Positions 1-8,300 of a stretch of DNA of 64,000 bases are shown here, one piece after another. The notes under the pieces were generated by a model. That model did not search any database. It saw nothing but the letters and a program-made list of their open reading frames with translations, and was not told the DNA's origin. Numbering within the stretch: position 1 is the stretch's first letter; each line of letters begins with the position of its first letter. A program made the translations under genes and the position numbers. The stretch comes from Mycolicibacterium aichiense (GTDB lineage Bacteria > Actinomycetota > Actinomycetes > Mycobacteriales > Mycobacteriaceae): the NCBI RefSeq assembly GCF_010726245.1, contig NZ_AP022561.1:2666001-2730000 (forward strand), written 5' to 3'.

Positions 1-1
1 G

Positions 2-136
2 CGTCCGTTGCGCCGGAGGCGGCGGGAACCGGACGCAGGCAGCATGTCCGGGGGCGACGACGACGGCGAGAACACGCCGGAGCAGGGCGATTCAACCGCC
101 GCCCTGGCCGGACAGCACGACAAAGGAGAGTCATGA
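2..136 (+). CDS. lnt: 3' end of upstream gene, probably apolipoprotein N-acyltransferase
   Basis: An open frame enters from the left edge and stops with TGA at 134-136, overlapping the ppm1 start as ATGA. Only 44 residues are visible: a basic stretch (RPLRRRRE) followed by an acidic low-complexity tail ending HDKGES, with no catalytic domain in view. The name rests on context. In mycobacteria the acyltransferase Lnt, which N-acylates lipoproteins at the membrane, lies directly upstream of Ppm1 or is fused to it, as in M. tuberculosis. Translational coupling with ppm1 is seen; identity as Lnt is inferred. Confidence 0.6.
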   Translation, partial: RPLRRRRREPDAGSMSGGDDDGENTPEQGDSTAALAGQHDKGES

Positions 137-906
137 CCGACCGGGGAAACACGGGCGCCGTGCGGCCCAGCCAGCGCACCCTGGTGATCATTCCGACGTT
201 CAACGAGCTGGAGAACCTGCCGCTGATCGTGGGCCGGGTGCACAAGGCCTGTCCTGAGGTACACGTGCTGATCGTCGACGACGGCAGCCCCGACGGCACG
301 GGCGAGCTCGCCGACGAGCTCGCGCTGGCCGACACCGACCGGGTTCACGTGATGCACCGCAATGCCAAGGACGGCCTCGGCGCGGCGTACCTCGCTGGGT
401 TCGCCTGGGGCCTGAGCCGCCAGTACAACGTGCTGGTGGAGATGGACGCCGACGGTAGCCACGCGCCTGAGCAGCTCTACCGGCTGCTCGACGCGATCGA
501 CAACGGCGCGGACCTGGCGATCGGGTCGCGCTACGTACCGGGCGGGACGGTGCGCAACTGGCCCTATCGGCGCCTGGTGCTGTCCAAGACCGCCAACACC
601 TACTCCCGGGTGCTGCTAGGGGTCGGGATTCACGACATCACCGCGGGCTACCGCGCCTACCGGCGTGAGGTGCTGGAGAAGATCGACCTGTCCGCGGTCG
701 ATTCCAAGGGCTACTGCTTCCAGATCGATCTGACCTGGCGCACGATCAACAGCGGTTTCACCGTCACCGAAGTACCCATCACGTTCAGCGAGCGCGAACT
801 CGGGGTGTCGAAGATGAGCGGCTCGAACATCCGCGAAGCGATGGTCAAGGTGGCCCAGTGGGGCCTCGGCGGGCGGTTGGACCGCGCCCGGGGCGTCGTC
901 AGGTAG
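133..906 (+). CDS. ppm1: Polyprenol monophosphomannose synthase Ppm1
   Basis: This GT2-family enzyme transfers mannose from GDP-mannose to polyprenyl phosphate at the inner face of the membrane. Its product is the mannose donor for lipomannan, lipoarabinomannan and protein mannosylation. The 257-residue protein shows the GT-A start ([13 protein letters not shown], residues 17-29), VDDGSPDGT at 48-56, and the metal-binding DAD of MDADGSH at 105-107, followed by an IGSRYVPGG segment. It lacks the acyltransferase half fused to it in M. tuberculosis, so the two activities are separate, ATGA-coupled genes here. Family and role are clear. Confidence 0.93.
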   Translation: MTDRGNTGAVRPSQRTLVIIPTFNELENLPLIVGRVHKACPEVHVLIVDDGSPDGTGELADELALADTDRVHVMHRNAKDGLGAAYLAGFAWGLSRQYNVLVEMDADGSHAPEQLYRLLDAIDNGADLAIGSRYVPGGTVRNWPYRRLVLSKTANTYSRVLLGVGIHDITAGYRAYRREVLEKIDLSAVDSKGYCFQIDLTWRTINSGFTVTEVPITFSERELGVSKMSGSNIREAMVKVAQWGLGGRLDRARGVVR

Positions 907-915
907 CTACGGCGA

Positions 916-1254
916 TCAGCTGCCGCGGCGCTTGGACTTGATCAGGTCGAGACGCTCCTTGAGCAGCTCCTCGAGCTCTTCGATCGAGCGGCGCTCCAGC
1001 AGCATGTCCCAGTGGGTGCGCGGCGGCTTGACCTTCTTGGGCTCGGGCAGGTCACCGTCGATCAGGGTGCCCTCCAGGCCGTTCTTGCACGGCCAGGTGC
1101 CGGGGATCTCGGCGTCGTCGGCGAACGGAACCTCGAATTCCTCGCCGTTCTCGGTGCGGTACCGCGCAATCTGACGCGGCGCCAGGTCGTGGTTGCGGTC
1201 CGTCTCGTAGCTCACGGCTCCGAGGCGGCTGCCTCTCAGGACGCGATCAGCCAT
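916..1254 (-). CDS. rbpA: RNA polymerase-binding protein RbpA
   Basis: RbpA binds RNA polymerase holoenzyme and group 1/2 sigma factors, stabilises the open complex, and affects rifampicin tolerance. The protein (MADRVLRGSRLGAV...) carries the core region PFADDAEIPGTWPCKNG and the C-terminal sigma-interaction segment THWDMLLERRSIEELEELL, close to the M. tuberculosis protein as remembered. The ATG at 1254 is chosen over an in-frame TTG at 1260 because AAGGAG lies 8 nt before it. It converges on ppm1, the same adjacency as Rv2051c/Rv2050. Confidence 0.96.
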   Translation of the reverse strand: MADRVLRGSRLGAVSYETDRNHDLAPRQIARYRTENGEEFEVPFADDAEIPGTWPCKNGLEGTLIDGDLPEPKKVKPPRTHWDMLLERRSIEELEELLKERLDLIKSKRRGS

Positions 1255-1397
1255 CGTCAATTCTCCTTCGGTGCCTTAGTAAGGGCCGGGCCCCCTATGA
1301 AGTCCAGGTAGTCAACGCAAGACAACTCGCTGCGGTTCCCGACTCGACCCCCCATGATACCGGGATCACTTCGCGATGCCGTCTACAGTCACATGAC

Positions 1398-1727
1398 GTG
1401 ACGCGTCGTTCCCGCTCCCAGCCGTGTCGGTGGTGTGGACGTGAGGTGGCCGACGTCGGGATGGGCCGGCGCAGGCAGTACTGCCGTCAGTCCTGCCGGC
1501 AACGCGCATACGAGCAGCGGGCGTTGGTCAAGGGCAGTGCCATCCCGGAGGACGCGGTGGTGCTCTCGGCCGACGAGGCCGCCGAATTGTCAGATCGGGT
1601 GTTCCAGGTGCGTTGTGCGGCTGAAGACGTCGCGACCGCCGTCGACGAGGGTGCGGCCACAGCCGAGTTGCGCGAGCTGTGCGATGCGCTGGTCCGGGCC
1701 GCCAAGGCCGCCGACGGCTGGCGCTGA
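1398..1727 (+). CDS. Small Cys-rich hypothetical protein
   Basis: A 109-residue protein starting at GTG. It is strongly basic at the N-terminus, with CRWCG near residue 10 and YCRQSCRQRAYEQRA near residues 29-43. This CxxC...CxxxC arrangement looks like a small zinc-binding knuckle with an Arg-rich helix, possibly for nucleic acid. The C-terminal 60 residues are Ala-rich, acidic and probably helical. It resembles the small proteins often encoded beside rbpA in mycobacteria, but no function is known to me. A TACAGT box 8 nt before the GTG may be a -10. Confidence 0.7.
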   Translation: MTRRSRSQPCRWCGREVADVGMGRRRQYCRQSCRQRAYEQRALVKGSAIPEDAVVLSADEAAELSDRVFQVRCAAEDVATAVDEGAATAELRELCDALVRAAKAADGWR

Positions 1728-1865
1728 CAGCTCCGATCTTTGCGTCACCACGAATCAAACCCTTAACCGATCGGGCGGGGATTTCTAGGGTCGGTGGACG
1801 CGTCGAGTTCGTCTGTCGTCGCGTGCCCATTGTCAGCCACCCACGTGTCGCCGGGGGAGCCAATC

Positions 1866-2684
1866 GTGACCACTTCAGCCGTGCAGGCTTCTGCGCCGGT
1901 GCTGCCGGCCGGTTCACGCACAGCGCCGCGCCGCCGGCAGCGTACGTGGGCGATCGCCCGGTGGGCGTCGCCGGTGATACTGCTGGCGTTGTGGCAGGTG
2001 GGCAGCGCGGTGGGGATCATCTCTGAAGAGGTACTGCCCGCACCGTCGCTGATCGCCGAGGCCGGGCTCGAACTCGTCCGCAATGGTCAGCTCGCCGACG
2101 CGTTGCGGGTATCCGGCGCGCGCGTCGCGCAGGGCCTGCTGCTTGGCGGGGTCATCGGCATCGGGCTGGGGAGCGCCGTCGGGTTGTCCCGCTGGACCGA
2201 GGCGACGGTGGACCCGCCCATGCAGATGTTGCGCGCGCTGCCGCACCTCGGTCTGATCCCGCTGTTCATCCTGTGGTTCGGTATCGGTGAACTTCCCAAG
2301 GTTCTCCTGGTCGCGCTCGGCGTCAGTTTCCCGCTGTACCTCAACACGTTCTCGGCGATCCGACAGGTCGACCCCAAATTGCTCGAAACCGCTGAGGTGC
2401 TTGGTTTTTCGTTTCGCCAGCGGTTCGCCAACATCGTTGCGCCCAGCGCGGCGCCACAGGTACTCGTCGGTCTGCGGCAATCACTGGCGATTGCGTGGCT
2501 GACGTTGATCGTCGCAGAACAGATCAACGCCGACAAAGGCATCGGCTATTTGATCAACAACGCACGCGACTTCCTGCGCATCGACATCATCATCTTCGGT
2601 CTGATCGTCTATGCGCTGCTGGGTATCACCACTGATGCGATCGTGCGTTCACTGGAGCGCCGTGCCCTGAGGTATCGGTCATGA
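1866..2684 (+). CDS. ssuC: Aliphatic sulfonate ABC transporter permease
   Basis: Inner-membrane permease of a sulfonate importer (SsuABC type). It has about six hydrophobic segments and the BPD permease EAA-type loop (ETAEVLGFSFRQRFANIVAPSAAP). GTG at 1866 is preferred over an earlier GTG at 1794 because GGGGAG sits just upstream and the extra N-terminus lacks character. It overlaps ssuB by ATGA, so the two subunits are coupled. Sulfonate specificity is inferred from the adjacent monooxygenase gene. Confidence 0.88.
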   Translation: MTTSAVQASAPVLPAGSRTAPRRRQRTWAIARWASPVILLALWQVGSAVGIISEEVLPAPSLIAEAGLELVRNGQLADALRVSGARVAQGLLLGGVIGIGLGSAVGLSRWTEATVDPPMQMLRALPHLGLIPLFILWFGIGELPKVLLVALGVSFPLYLNTFSAIRQVDPKLLETAEVLGFSFRQRFANIVAPSAAPQVLVGLRQSLAIAWLTLIVAEQINADKGIGYLINNARDFLRIDIIIFGLIVYALLGITTDAIVRSLERRALRYRS

Positions 2685-3418
2685 CCGTGATCCACGATCG
2701 CCAGACCGGCGTGGCCGGATCGCTCCTGCACGTCGACAAGTGGTACGGCGAACATCATGTGCTCAAGGATGTTTCGGTCGCAGTCGGCGCGGGCCGGATC
2801 GTCGCACTGGTGGGCCGCAGCGGATCCGGCAAATCCACCGTGCTGCGCGTGCTGGCCGGCCTGTCCCGGGACCACACCGGTGAGCGCATCGTCAGCGGAG
2901 CTCCGGCGCTGGCCTTCCAGGAGCCGCGGTTGTTTCCGTGGCGCACGGTGCGCACCAACGTCGGATACGGGCTGACCCGATTTCGGCTTTCTCGCGCAGA
3001 GGTGGCGGCTCGGGCCGATCAGGCGCTGGCCGATGTCGGCCTGGCCGATCGGGCGGATGCGTGGCCATTGACACTGTCCGGCGGTCAGGCGCAACGGGTT
3101 TCGCTGGCCAGGGCGCTGGTTGCCGAGCCGCAGTTGCTTCTGCTGGACGAACCGTTCGGCGCCCTGGACGCGCTCACGCGGCTCAGCATGCACTCACTGT
3201 TGTTGCAGCTGTGGCGCCGTCACCAGTTCGGCGTCCTATTGGTCACCCATGACGTCAACGAGGCTGTCGCACTGGCGGATCAGGTGCTGGTCTTGGACGA
3301 CGGTGAGGTGGTTTTCCAGACAGCCATCACCGACCCACGGCTGCCGACCGGCAGCTCGTCGACCGCCAACGACAATCACCGCGCCGAGTTGCTCTCGCAG
3401 CTCGGTGTCCAGATCTGA
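2681..3418 (+). CDS. ssuB: Aliphatic sulfonate ABC transporter ATP-binding protein
   Basis: ATPase subunit that powers the SsuC permease. The 245-residue protein has Walker A GRSGSGKS at residues 45-52, the signature LSGGQAQRVSLARAL, Walker B LLLLDEP and the VTHDVNEAV switch. Its length and the short region after the H-loop fit SsuB/TauB-type ATPases rather than the longer sugar or polyamine ones seen later in the window. It starts inside the end of ssuC, and ssuA follows after 11 nt. Confidence 0.9.
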   Translation: MTVIHDRQTGVAGSLLHVDKWYGEHHVLKDVSVAVGAGRIVALVGRSGSGKSTVLRVLAGLSRDHTGERIVSGAPALAFQEPRLFPWRTVRTNVGYGLTRFRLSRAEVAARADQALADVGLADRADAWPLTLSGGQAQRVSLARALVAEPQLLLLDEPFGALDALTRLSMHSLLLQLWRRHQFGVLLVTHDVNEAVALADQVLVLDDGEVVFQTAITDPRLPTGSSSTANDNHRAELLSQLGVQI

Positions 3419-3429
3419 CAGGAGCTAGC

Positions 3430-4458
3430 TTGTCTCTCAGAGCATTTCGTCGCGTGTTCATCGCGCTGACCGTCGTCGGGCTGCTGCTGACGGGCTGCGT
3501 GTCGCGCCAGCAGAACACGGGTGCATCCCAGGCCCCGGCGACGGTGCCGCTCAGTGAACTTTCGGGCCTCACCCTGCAGGTGGGTGATCAAAAGGGTGGA
3601 ACCGAGTCACTGCTGCGCGCCGCCGGTGCGCTGGACAACCTGCCCTATCAGATCGCGTTCTCGACGTTCACGTCCGGACCGCCGCAGATCGAGGCCGCGA
3701 CCGCGGGCAAGATCGACTTCGCCATCACCGGCAACACCCCGCCGATCTTCGGTGCCGCATCCAACGCGAAGGTGAAGGTGGTCTCGGCCTACAACGGTGG
3801 TGGCGTCGGCGACCAGATCCTCGTCCAGGCGGACTCACCGATCCAGTCCGTGAGCGATCTGCGCGGTAAGAGCATCGCCGTCGGCAAGGGCAGCTCGGCG
3901 CACGGTCACCTGCTGGGTCAACTGGACAAGGCCGGGCTGACACCGGCCGATGTGACGCTGGTGTTCCTGCAGCCGGCCGATGCGCTGTCGGCGTTCAAGG
4001 CGGGCCAGGCCGATGCGTGGGCGATCTGGGACCCCTACACCGCACAGGCCGAGCAGCAGCTCAAAGTGCGGTCGATCGCCCAGGCCAAAGGGGTGACCAA
4101 CGGCTACTGGTTCGGGGTGGCCTCCGACGCCGCCCTGGCCGATCCCAAGCGCAGTTCCGCTCTGGCCGATCTGCTCGTCAGGTTCGCCAAGGCAGCCAAG
4201 TGGGCTCAGGATCACCCGCAGGAGTGGGCCGAGAAGTATGCCGCAGCAGTGGGATTGGATCCCAGGGCCGCCGAGGTGTCGCAGAGTCGCAGCCTGCGTC
4301 TGCCGACAGCTCTCAGCGACGAGGTGATCGCCTCGGAGCAGAAGATCGCCGATCTGTTCGCCAAATCGGGGCAGATCCAGACTGCGCCTGACATCTCGAA
4401 GTGGGTCGACCGCCGCTACGCCGGCGTGCTCGAGCCAGTTCTCATCAGTTCGAATTAG
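3430..4458 (+). CDS. ssuA: Sulfonate-binding lipoprotein
   Basis: Extracytoplasmic substrate-binding protein for the SsuBC importer. It starts at TTG with AGGAGC upstream. The signal peptide ends in the lipobox LLTGC, with Cys23 as lipidation site, and the mature part has the NMT1/SsuA-like fold signals (GDQKGGTESLLRAAG, FAITGNTPPIF, VGKGSSAHGHLL, AWAIWDPYTA). Lipid anchoring outside the membrane is inferred from the lipobox. It lies between ssuB and ssuD. Confidence 0.9.
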   Translation: MSLRAFRRVFIALTVVGLLLTGCVSRQQNTGASQAPATVPLSELSGLTLQVGDQKGGTESLLRAAGALDNLPYQIAFSTFTSGPPQIEAATAGKIDFAITGNTPPIFGAASNAKVKVVSAYNGGGVGDQILVQADSPIQSVSDLRGKSIAVGKGSSAHGHLLGQLDKAGLTPADVTLVFLQPADALSAFKAGQADAWAIWDPYTAQAEQQLKVRSIAQAKGVTNGYWFGVASDAALADPKRSSALADLLVRFAKAAKWAQDHPQEWAEKYAAAVGLDPRAAEVSQSRSLRLPTALSDEVIASEQKIADLFAKSGQIQTAPDISKWVDRRYAGVLEPVLISSN

Positions 4459-4469
4459 GAGGGTTCTTC

Positions 4470-5567
4470 TTGTCTGCGAAATTTTTCTGGTTCCTGCCCA
4501 CCAATGGTGACAGCCGTTCGATCGTCGGGGCATCGCATGCGTCGTCACACCACACGATTCCGGACGGCTACCGTCCACCCACCCGGCGTTATCTGGCCGA
4601 AGTGGCCAGGGCCGCCGACCGGCTCGGATTCGAAGGGGTGCTGACGCCGACCGGAACCTGGTGCGAGGACGCGTGGTTGACGGCATCGGCGCTGCTGGCC
4701 GAAACCGAGCGGCTGAAGTTTCTCGTGGCGTTCCGGCCCGGACTGGTGCCGCCCACACTGGCCGCCCAGCAGGCGGCGACTCTTCAGCGCTTCTCCGAAG
4801 GCCGCCTGCTGCTCAACGTCGTCAGCGGCGGGGACGACCTCGAGCAACAGCGATTCGGCGATTGGCTCGACCACGACGAGCGCTACGCCCGCACCGGTGA
4901 ATTCCTGCAGATCGTCAAGTCGGTCTGGGGCCAGGACTCCTATGACTTCGACGGCGATTTCTACAAGATCCGCGACGGCAAGGTCTCCGCGCCGCCGAAC
5001 CCGTTGCCGGAGTTCTACTTCGGTGGCTCGTCGGCGGCCGCGCTGCCCATCGCTGCCGAGCATGTCGATGTGTACCTCACCTGGGGTGAGCCGCCGCTGG
5101 CCGCGAAGGCCAAGATCGACGCGGTGCGCGAGTTGGCCGCGGCGCGTGGTCGCAGTCTGCGCTTCGGGATTCGGCTGCACACGATCACCCGTGACACCTC
5201 GGCCGCGGCCTGGGCCGTCGCCGAGGAGCTCGTCAACGAGCTGACGCCGGACCAGATCGAGCAGGCCACCGCGCTACACGCCAGTTCGGAGTCCGAGGGG
5301 CAACGCCGGATGACGGCGCTGCACGGTGGGCGCACCGACAAGCTGGAGATCTACCCGAACCTGTGGGCCGGCGTCGGGCTGGTCCGCGGCGGCGCAGGTA
5401 CCGCTCTGGTCGGCAGCCACGAAGAGGTCGCCAACCTGATCTGGGAGTACCACACGGTCGGGTTTGACGAGTTCATCCTGTCGGGCTACCCACACCTCGA
5501 AGAGGCCTACTGGTTCGCCGAGGGCGTGCTTCCGATCTTGCGCGCCAAGGGAGTTCTGGCCGCGTAG
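4470..5567 (+). CDS. ssuD: FMNH2-dependent alkanesulfonate monooxygenase
   Basis: SsuD splits alkanesulfonates into aldehyde and sulfite using FMNH2 and oxygen, freeing sulfur for growth. The 365-residue luciferase-fold protein begins MSAKFFWFLPTNGD at TTG 4470, with a strong AGGAGGG at 4457-4463. An earlier in-frame ATG would run back into ssuA and is rejected. Family features are the conserved N-terminus, LLNVVSGGDD and the ending segment VGFDEFILSGYPHLEEAYWFAEGVLP. No dedicated flavin reductase is adjacent on the same strand; the quinone reductase-like gene overlapping its 3' end lies on the other strand. Confidence 0.93.
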   Translation: MSAKFFWFLPTNGDSRSIVGASHASSHHTIPDGYRPPTRRYLAEVARAADRLGFEGVLTPTGTWCEDAWLTASALLAETERLKFLVAFRPGLVPPTLAAQQAATLQRFSEGRLLLNVVSGGDDLEQQRFGDWLDHDERYARTGEFLQIVKSVWGQDSYDFDGDFYKIRDGKVSAPPNPLPEFYFGGSSAAALPIAAEHVDVYLTWGEPPLAAKAKIDAVRELAAARGRSLRFGIRLHTITRDTSAAAWAVAEELVNELTPDQIEQATALHASSESEGQRRMTALHGGRTDKLEIYPNLWAGVGLVRGGAGTALVGSHEEVANLIWEYHTVGFDEFILSGYPHLEEAYWFAEGVLPILRAKGVLAA

Positions 5568-6105
5568 CCGGGGCCGGGGTCTCGGCGAGCAGACCCTCGT
5601 ATCGGGCCGCCGCGGCGGCGAGTTCGTCATCGCTCAGATGTCGAACACCATGGAGCACAAGGGGTTCGGCGAACTGCATGCCGAGTCGACGCGCGGTCGC
5701 CCGCAGCGGCGCCAGAAGGTCGGCGTACTCGAACCCGTGCAGCCGGCCCGGTTGGTAGTCCTCGGTGACACCGCCGGTGGTCGTCGCGATCCGCAATGTC
5801 TTGCCCGCCAGCACGCCCGGCGCGCCGGGGCCGTACGCCCACCCGGGTGTCATCACCTGGTCGAGCCAGTTCTTCATCGGCCCGGGCATCGAGTACCAGT
5901 AGGTCGGGTACTGCAGCACCACCTGATCCGCGCGTTCCAGGGCCGCCTGCTCGGCGGTGACATCGACGAGACCGTCCGGATAGAGGGCGATGAGGTCCCG
6001 AGTCTCGGTATCCGGCCGGTGTGTAACCGCGCGCAGAAGCGCCGCATTGGCGCGTGACGCCGGCCCGCGGGGGTTGGCGTACACCACGAGCGTGTGTTCA
6101 TTCAC
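5473..6105 (-). CDS. NAD(P)H-dependent quinone oxidoreductase, flavodoxin-like fold
   Basis: A 210-residue protein of the NQO1/KefF-type family, which reduces quinones or small electrophiles with bound FMN. Seen motifs are VVYANPRGPASRANAALL at the N-terminus, ADQVVLQYPTYWYSMPGPMKNWLDQV and the TTGGV loop. The start is GTG 6105; an ATG 6 nt further in lies in another frame. Its last 95 nt run antisense to the ssuD 3' end, and the final 25 Arg-rich residues look like read-through extension. Substrate unknown. Confidence 0.82.
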   Translation of the reverse strand: MNEHTLVVYANPRGPASRANAALLRAVTHRPDTETRDLIALYPDGLVDVTAEQAALERADQVVLQYPTYWYSMPGPMKNWLDQVMTPGWAYGPGAPGVLAGKTLRIATTTGGVTEDYQPGRLHGFEYADLLAPLRATARRLGMQFAEPLVLHGVRHLSDDELAAAAARYEGLLAETPAPATRPELPWRARSEARPRRTSRPLRGVGSPTG

Positions 6106-6150
6106 CTCACGCCAAACTGGCGACCGGGTCGATTTGTTCCACTGTTCCGC

Positions 6151-6156
6151 TATTAT
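6151..6156 (+). promoter_or_regulatory. -10 box of leaderless kmtR promoter
   Basis: TATTAT lies 6 nt before the kmtR ATG at 6163, with no ribosome-binding site between. This is the spacing expected if transcription starts at the A of the start codon, as in mycobacterial leaderless genes. The box touches the left arm of the operator at 6154-6175. Confidence 0.55.
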
Positions 6157-6175
6157 CTGCGTATGAATGCAGATA
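6154..6175. promoter_or_regulatory. KmtR-type operator over the kmtR start codon
   Basis: Perfect 7-bp inverted repeat TATCTGC (6154-6160) and GCAGATA (6169-6175) around an 8-bp spacer that holds the ATG. ArsR/SmtB repressors bind such imperfect palindromes over their own promoters and leave when metal binds. Autoregulation of the kmtR-exporter pair is inferred. Confidence 0.65.
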
Positions 6176-6525
6176 GGCAGCTTGCCGACGACCATGCGCT
6201 GCTGGTCGTTGAGGTCTTCCGCATGCTGGCCGACGCCACCCGTGTGCAACTGCTGTGGTCGTTGATCGACGGCGAACTCAGTGTCAACGATCTCGCCGAG
6301 TGCGTCCACAAACCGGCGCCGTCGGTCTCCCAGCATCTGGCCAAACTGCGGATGGCCCGTCTGGTCCGCACCCGGCGAGAAGGTACCCAGGTGTTCTACC
6401 GCCTGGAGAACGACCACGTACGTCAACTCGTCACCGACGCGGTGTACAACGCCGAGCACGCCGCCGGCGGGACGCCTGCCCACCATCGCGGGGTGCACGA
6501 ATTGCCGGCCAGGGGGAGCGCGTAA
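6163..6525 (+). CDS. kmtR: ArsR/SmtB-family nickel/cobalt-sensing repressor KmtR
   Basis: A 120-residue winged-helix metal sensor. FRMLADATRVQLLWSL and APSVSQHLAKLRMARLV (helix-turn-helix, about 52-68) match M. tuberculosis KmtR closely as remembered. The metal ligands reported for KmtR (His88, Glu101, His102, His110, His111) correspond here to His85, Glu98, His99, His107 and His108, each shifted by three residues. KmtR represses itself and a cation diffusion facilitator gene; here that transporter follows directly with a TAATG overlap. ATG 6163 is preferred to a longer frame from 6094. Confidence 0.9.
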   Translation: MNADRQLADDHALLVVEVFRMLADATRVQLLWSLIDGELSVNDLAECVHKPAPSVSQHLAKLRMARLVRTRREGTQVFYRLENDHVRQLVTDAVYNAEHAAGGTPAHHRGVHELPARGSA

Positions 6526-7532
6526 TGGCTCACATCCACGACGACAGCCAAAAGCGCACGGCTGCAACGCACCATGACCATGACCATCATTCCGGTCTGC
6601 GTGCAGCGATCACCGACATCTTCGCGCCGCACTCCCATGACGCGGCCGACAGTCTCGACAGCGCGCTCGAGTCCAGCGCGGCGGGTATCCGCGCGGTCAA
6701 GATAAGCCTTGTCGTGCTGGGTGTCACCGCAGTTGCCCAGATCGCCGTTGTGATGGCGTCCGGGTCGATCGCACTGGCCGCCGACACCATCCACAATTTC
6801 TCCGACGCGCTGACCGCGGTACCGCTGTGGATCGCATTCGCGTTGAGCACCAAGGCCGCAACGCGGCGCTACACCTATGGATTCGGCCGCGTCGAGGATC
6901 TCGCCGGGATGTTCGTCGTCGCGATGATCGCGCTGTCCGCGATCGTCGCCGGGTACGAGGCCGTCGGGCGGCTGATAAATCCGCGGCCCATCGAGCACCT
7001 CGGGTGGGTCGCGCTTGCGGGTCTGCTCGGCTTCGTCGGCAACGAGTGGGTCGCGCTCTACCGGATCCGTGTCGGGCGCCGGATCGGTTCCGCGGCTCTG
7101 GTGGCCGACGGATTGCACGCCCGCACCGACGGCTTCACCTCGCTGGCCGTGGTGATCGGTGCAGGCGGTGTCGCCCTTGGCTTTCCGCTGGCGGACCCGA
7201 TCATCGGCCTGGTGATCACCGTGGCCATCCTCGCGGTGTTACGCACCGCGGTCCGGGACGTGTTCCGCCGCTTGATGGATGGCGTCGACCCCGAACTCGT
7301 CGAAACGGCGCAGGCCGCACTCGCCGCCCGGCCGGGAGTGCGTGCGGTGCGCAGTGTGCGGATGCGGTGGATCGGCCATCGGCTGCATGCCGACGCCGAA
7401 CTCGACGTCGACCCCGATCTCACTCTGGCGCAGGCACATCACGTCGCCCACGAAGCCGAACACGACCTCACCCACGCCGTACCCAAACTGGCCACCGCGA
7501 TGATCCACGCCTATCCGGCGCACACCCACTAG
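6525..7532 (+). CDS. Cation diffusion facilitator metal exporter
   Basis: A 335-residue CDF family exporter that uses proton exchange to pump divalent metals out. It has a His-rich N-terminus (THHDHDHHSG), about six membrane segments, the paired metal-site motifs HNFSD and HARTD, and a cytoplasmic C-terminal domain ending in a His-rich tail (HAYPAHTH). It is coupled to kmtR through TAATG and preceded by AGGGGGAG. By analogy with the Rv2025c exporter controlled by KmtR, nickel or cobalt (possibly zinc) is the likely substrate. Confidence 0.9.
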   Translation: MAHIHDDSQKRTAATHHDHDHHSGLRAAITDIFAPHSHDAADSLDSALESSAAGIRAVKISLVVLGVTAVAQIAVVMASGSIALAADTIHNFSDALTAVPLWIAFALSTKAATRRYTYGFGRVEDLAGMFVVAMIALSAIVAGYEAVGRLINPRPIEHLGWVALAGLLGFVGNEWVALYRIRVGRRIGSAALVADGLHARTDGFTSLAVVIGAGGVALGFPLADPIIGLVITVAILAVLRTAVRDVFRRLMDGVDPELVETAQAALAARPGVRAVRSVRMRWIGHRLHADAELDVDPDLTLAQAHHVAHEAEHDLTHAVPKLATAMIHAYPAHTH

Positions 7533-8224
7533 CAGACGTACTGAACCCCGATGCCCGCGGGCGGCGTGACCTGCCGGGCGCACGCGAACGCGTCGACGCC
7601 GTCGGCGGCAAGCCGTACCGCCGACTGTTGGGCGTAGTTCACGCACACCAGGGCGCTGGCATCGGTCCGGCAGCGGTAATTGCCGAACGACAATGACGTG
7701 TCATAGGGCAATTCGCGGCCCTGCCCTGCCGCGAAGCGACCCGGATCCCCGTGCGCAGAACCGACTTGGACCGTCGACCCGTCGAAGTCGACCCAGCCGC
7801 CCTTCCACTGGCCGTACACGTCGGGAGGCCGCGGCGGTGGGTTGGTCAGTTCGACCAGGCAGGCCAGGGCGGGCGAGCCGTGTTTGGCGTCCGTCATGCA
7901 GCCGGTGCCGCCGGGAGTGGTGAAGGCGACGTCGTCGCCGAGGTCGGCGGTGACACCGCCGCGCAGGGCGATGTGGTACTGCGCGGCGTCGATCGGTGGA
8001 GCTGCCTCGATCCACCGGATCGCGTCGGCGATCGGCACCCCGGCCGCAGGCGCCGGGACCGTCGATGTGGGTGTGGCCGAGGTGGACGGCGACGGCGCAG
8101 ACGACGACGTGGCCGTGCGCGACGGGGTGATCGGTGTCAGCTGAGTTTGGCCCGCCTGACCGCCTGTCGCGCCGGAACATCCCGCGACCAGCAGCGACGC
8201 GGTGAACAGCACGGCGATCCGCAT
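7529..8224 (-). CDS. Putative secreted lipoprotein
   Basis: A 231-residue protein with signal peptide MRIAVLFTASLLVAGC; the lipobox LVAGC puts lipidation at Cys16. A Ser/Thr/Pro/Ala-rich linker (about 25-65) precedes a globular domain with several Cys residues (GTGCM, LACLV, YRCRT, LVCVN) that could form disulfides outside the cell. No family is recognised. It converges on the metal exporter with a 4-nt stop-codon overlap. Confidence 0.78.
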   Translation of the reverse strand: MRIAVLFTASLLVAGCSGATGGQAGQTQLTPITPSRTATSSSAPSPSTSATPTSTVPAPAAGVPIADAIRWIEAAPPIDAAQYHIALRGGVTADLGDDVAFTTPGGTGCMTDAKHGSPALACLVELTNPPPRPPDVYGQWKGGWVDFDGSTVQVGSAHGDPGRFAAGQGRELPYDTSLSFGNYRCRTDASALVCVNYAQQSAVRLAADGVDAFACARQVTPPAGIGVQYVC

Positions 8225-8230
8225 CCCGAC

Positions 8231-8236
8231 AGGCTA
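8231..8236 (-). promoter_or_regulatory. -10 box of leaderless lipoprotein promoter
   Basis: On the minus strand TAGCCT lies 6 nt before the ATG at 8224, with no Shine-Dalgarno sequence between, which fits a leaderless transcript. It is divergent from the similar box at 8289-8294. Confidence 0.5.
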
Positions 8237-8288
8237 GCGGGCCGCAGCAGATCGGGTTGTCAGGCGCGTCGAGGAGCGCAATGTTCGC

Positions 8289-8294
8289 TACCGT
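8289..8294 (+). promoter_or_regulatory. -10 box of leaderless esterase promoter
   Basis: TACCGT lies 6 nt before ATG 8301 with no ribosome-binding site, supporting leaderless transcription and choosing ATG 8301 over the adjacent GTG 8298. Confidence 0.5.
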
Positions 8295-8300
8295 CGAGTG

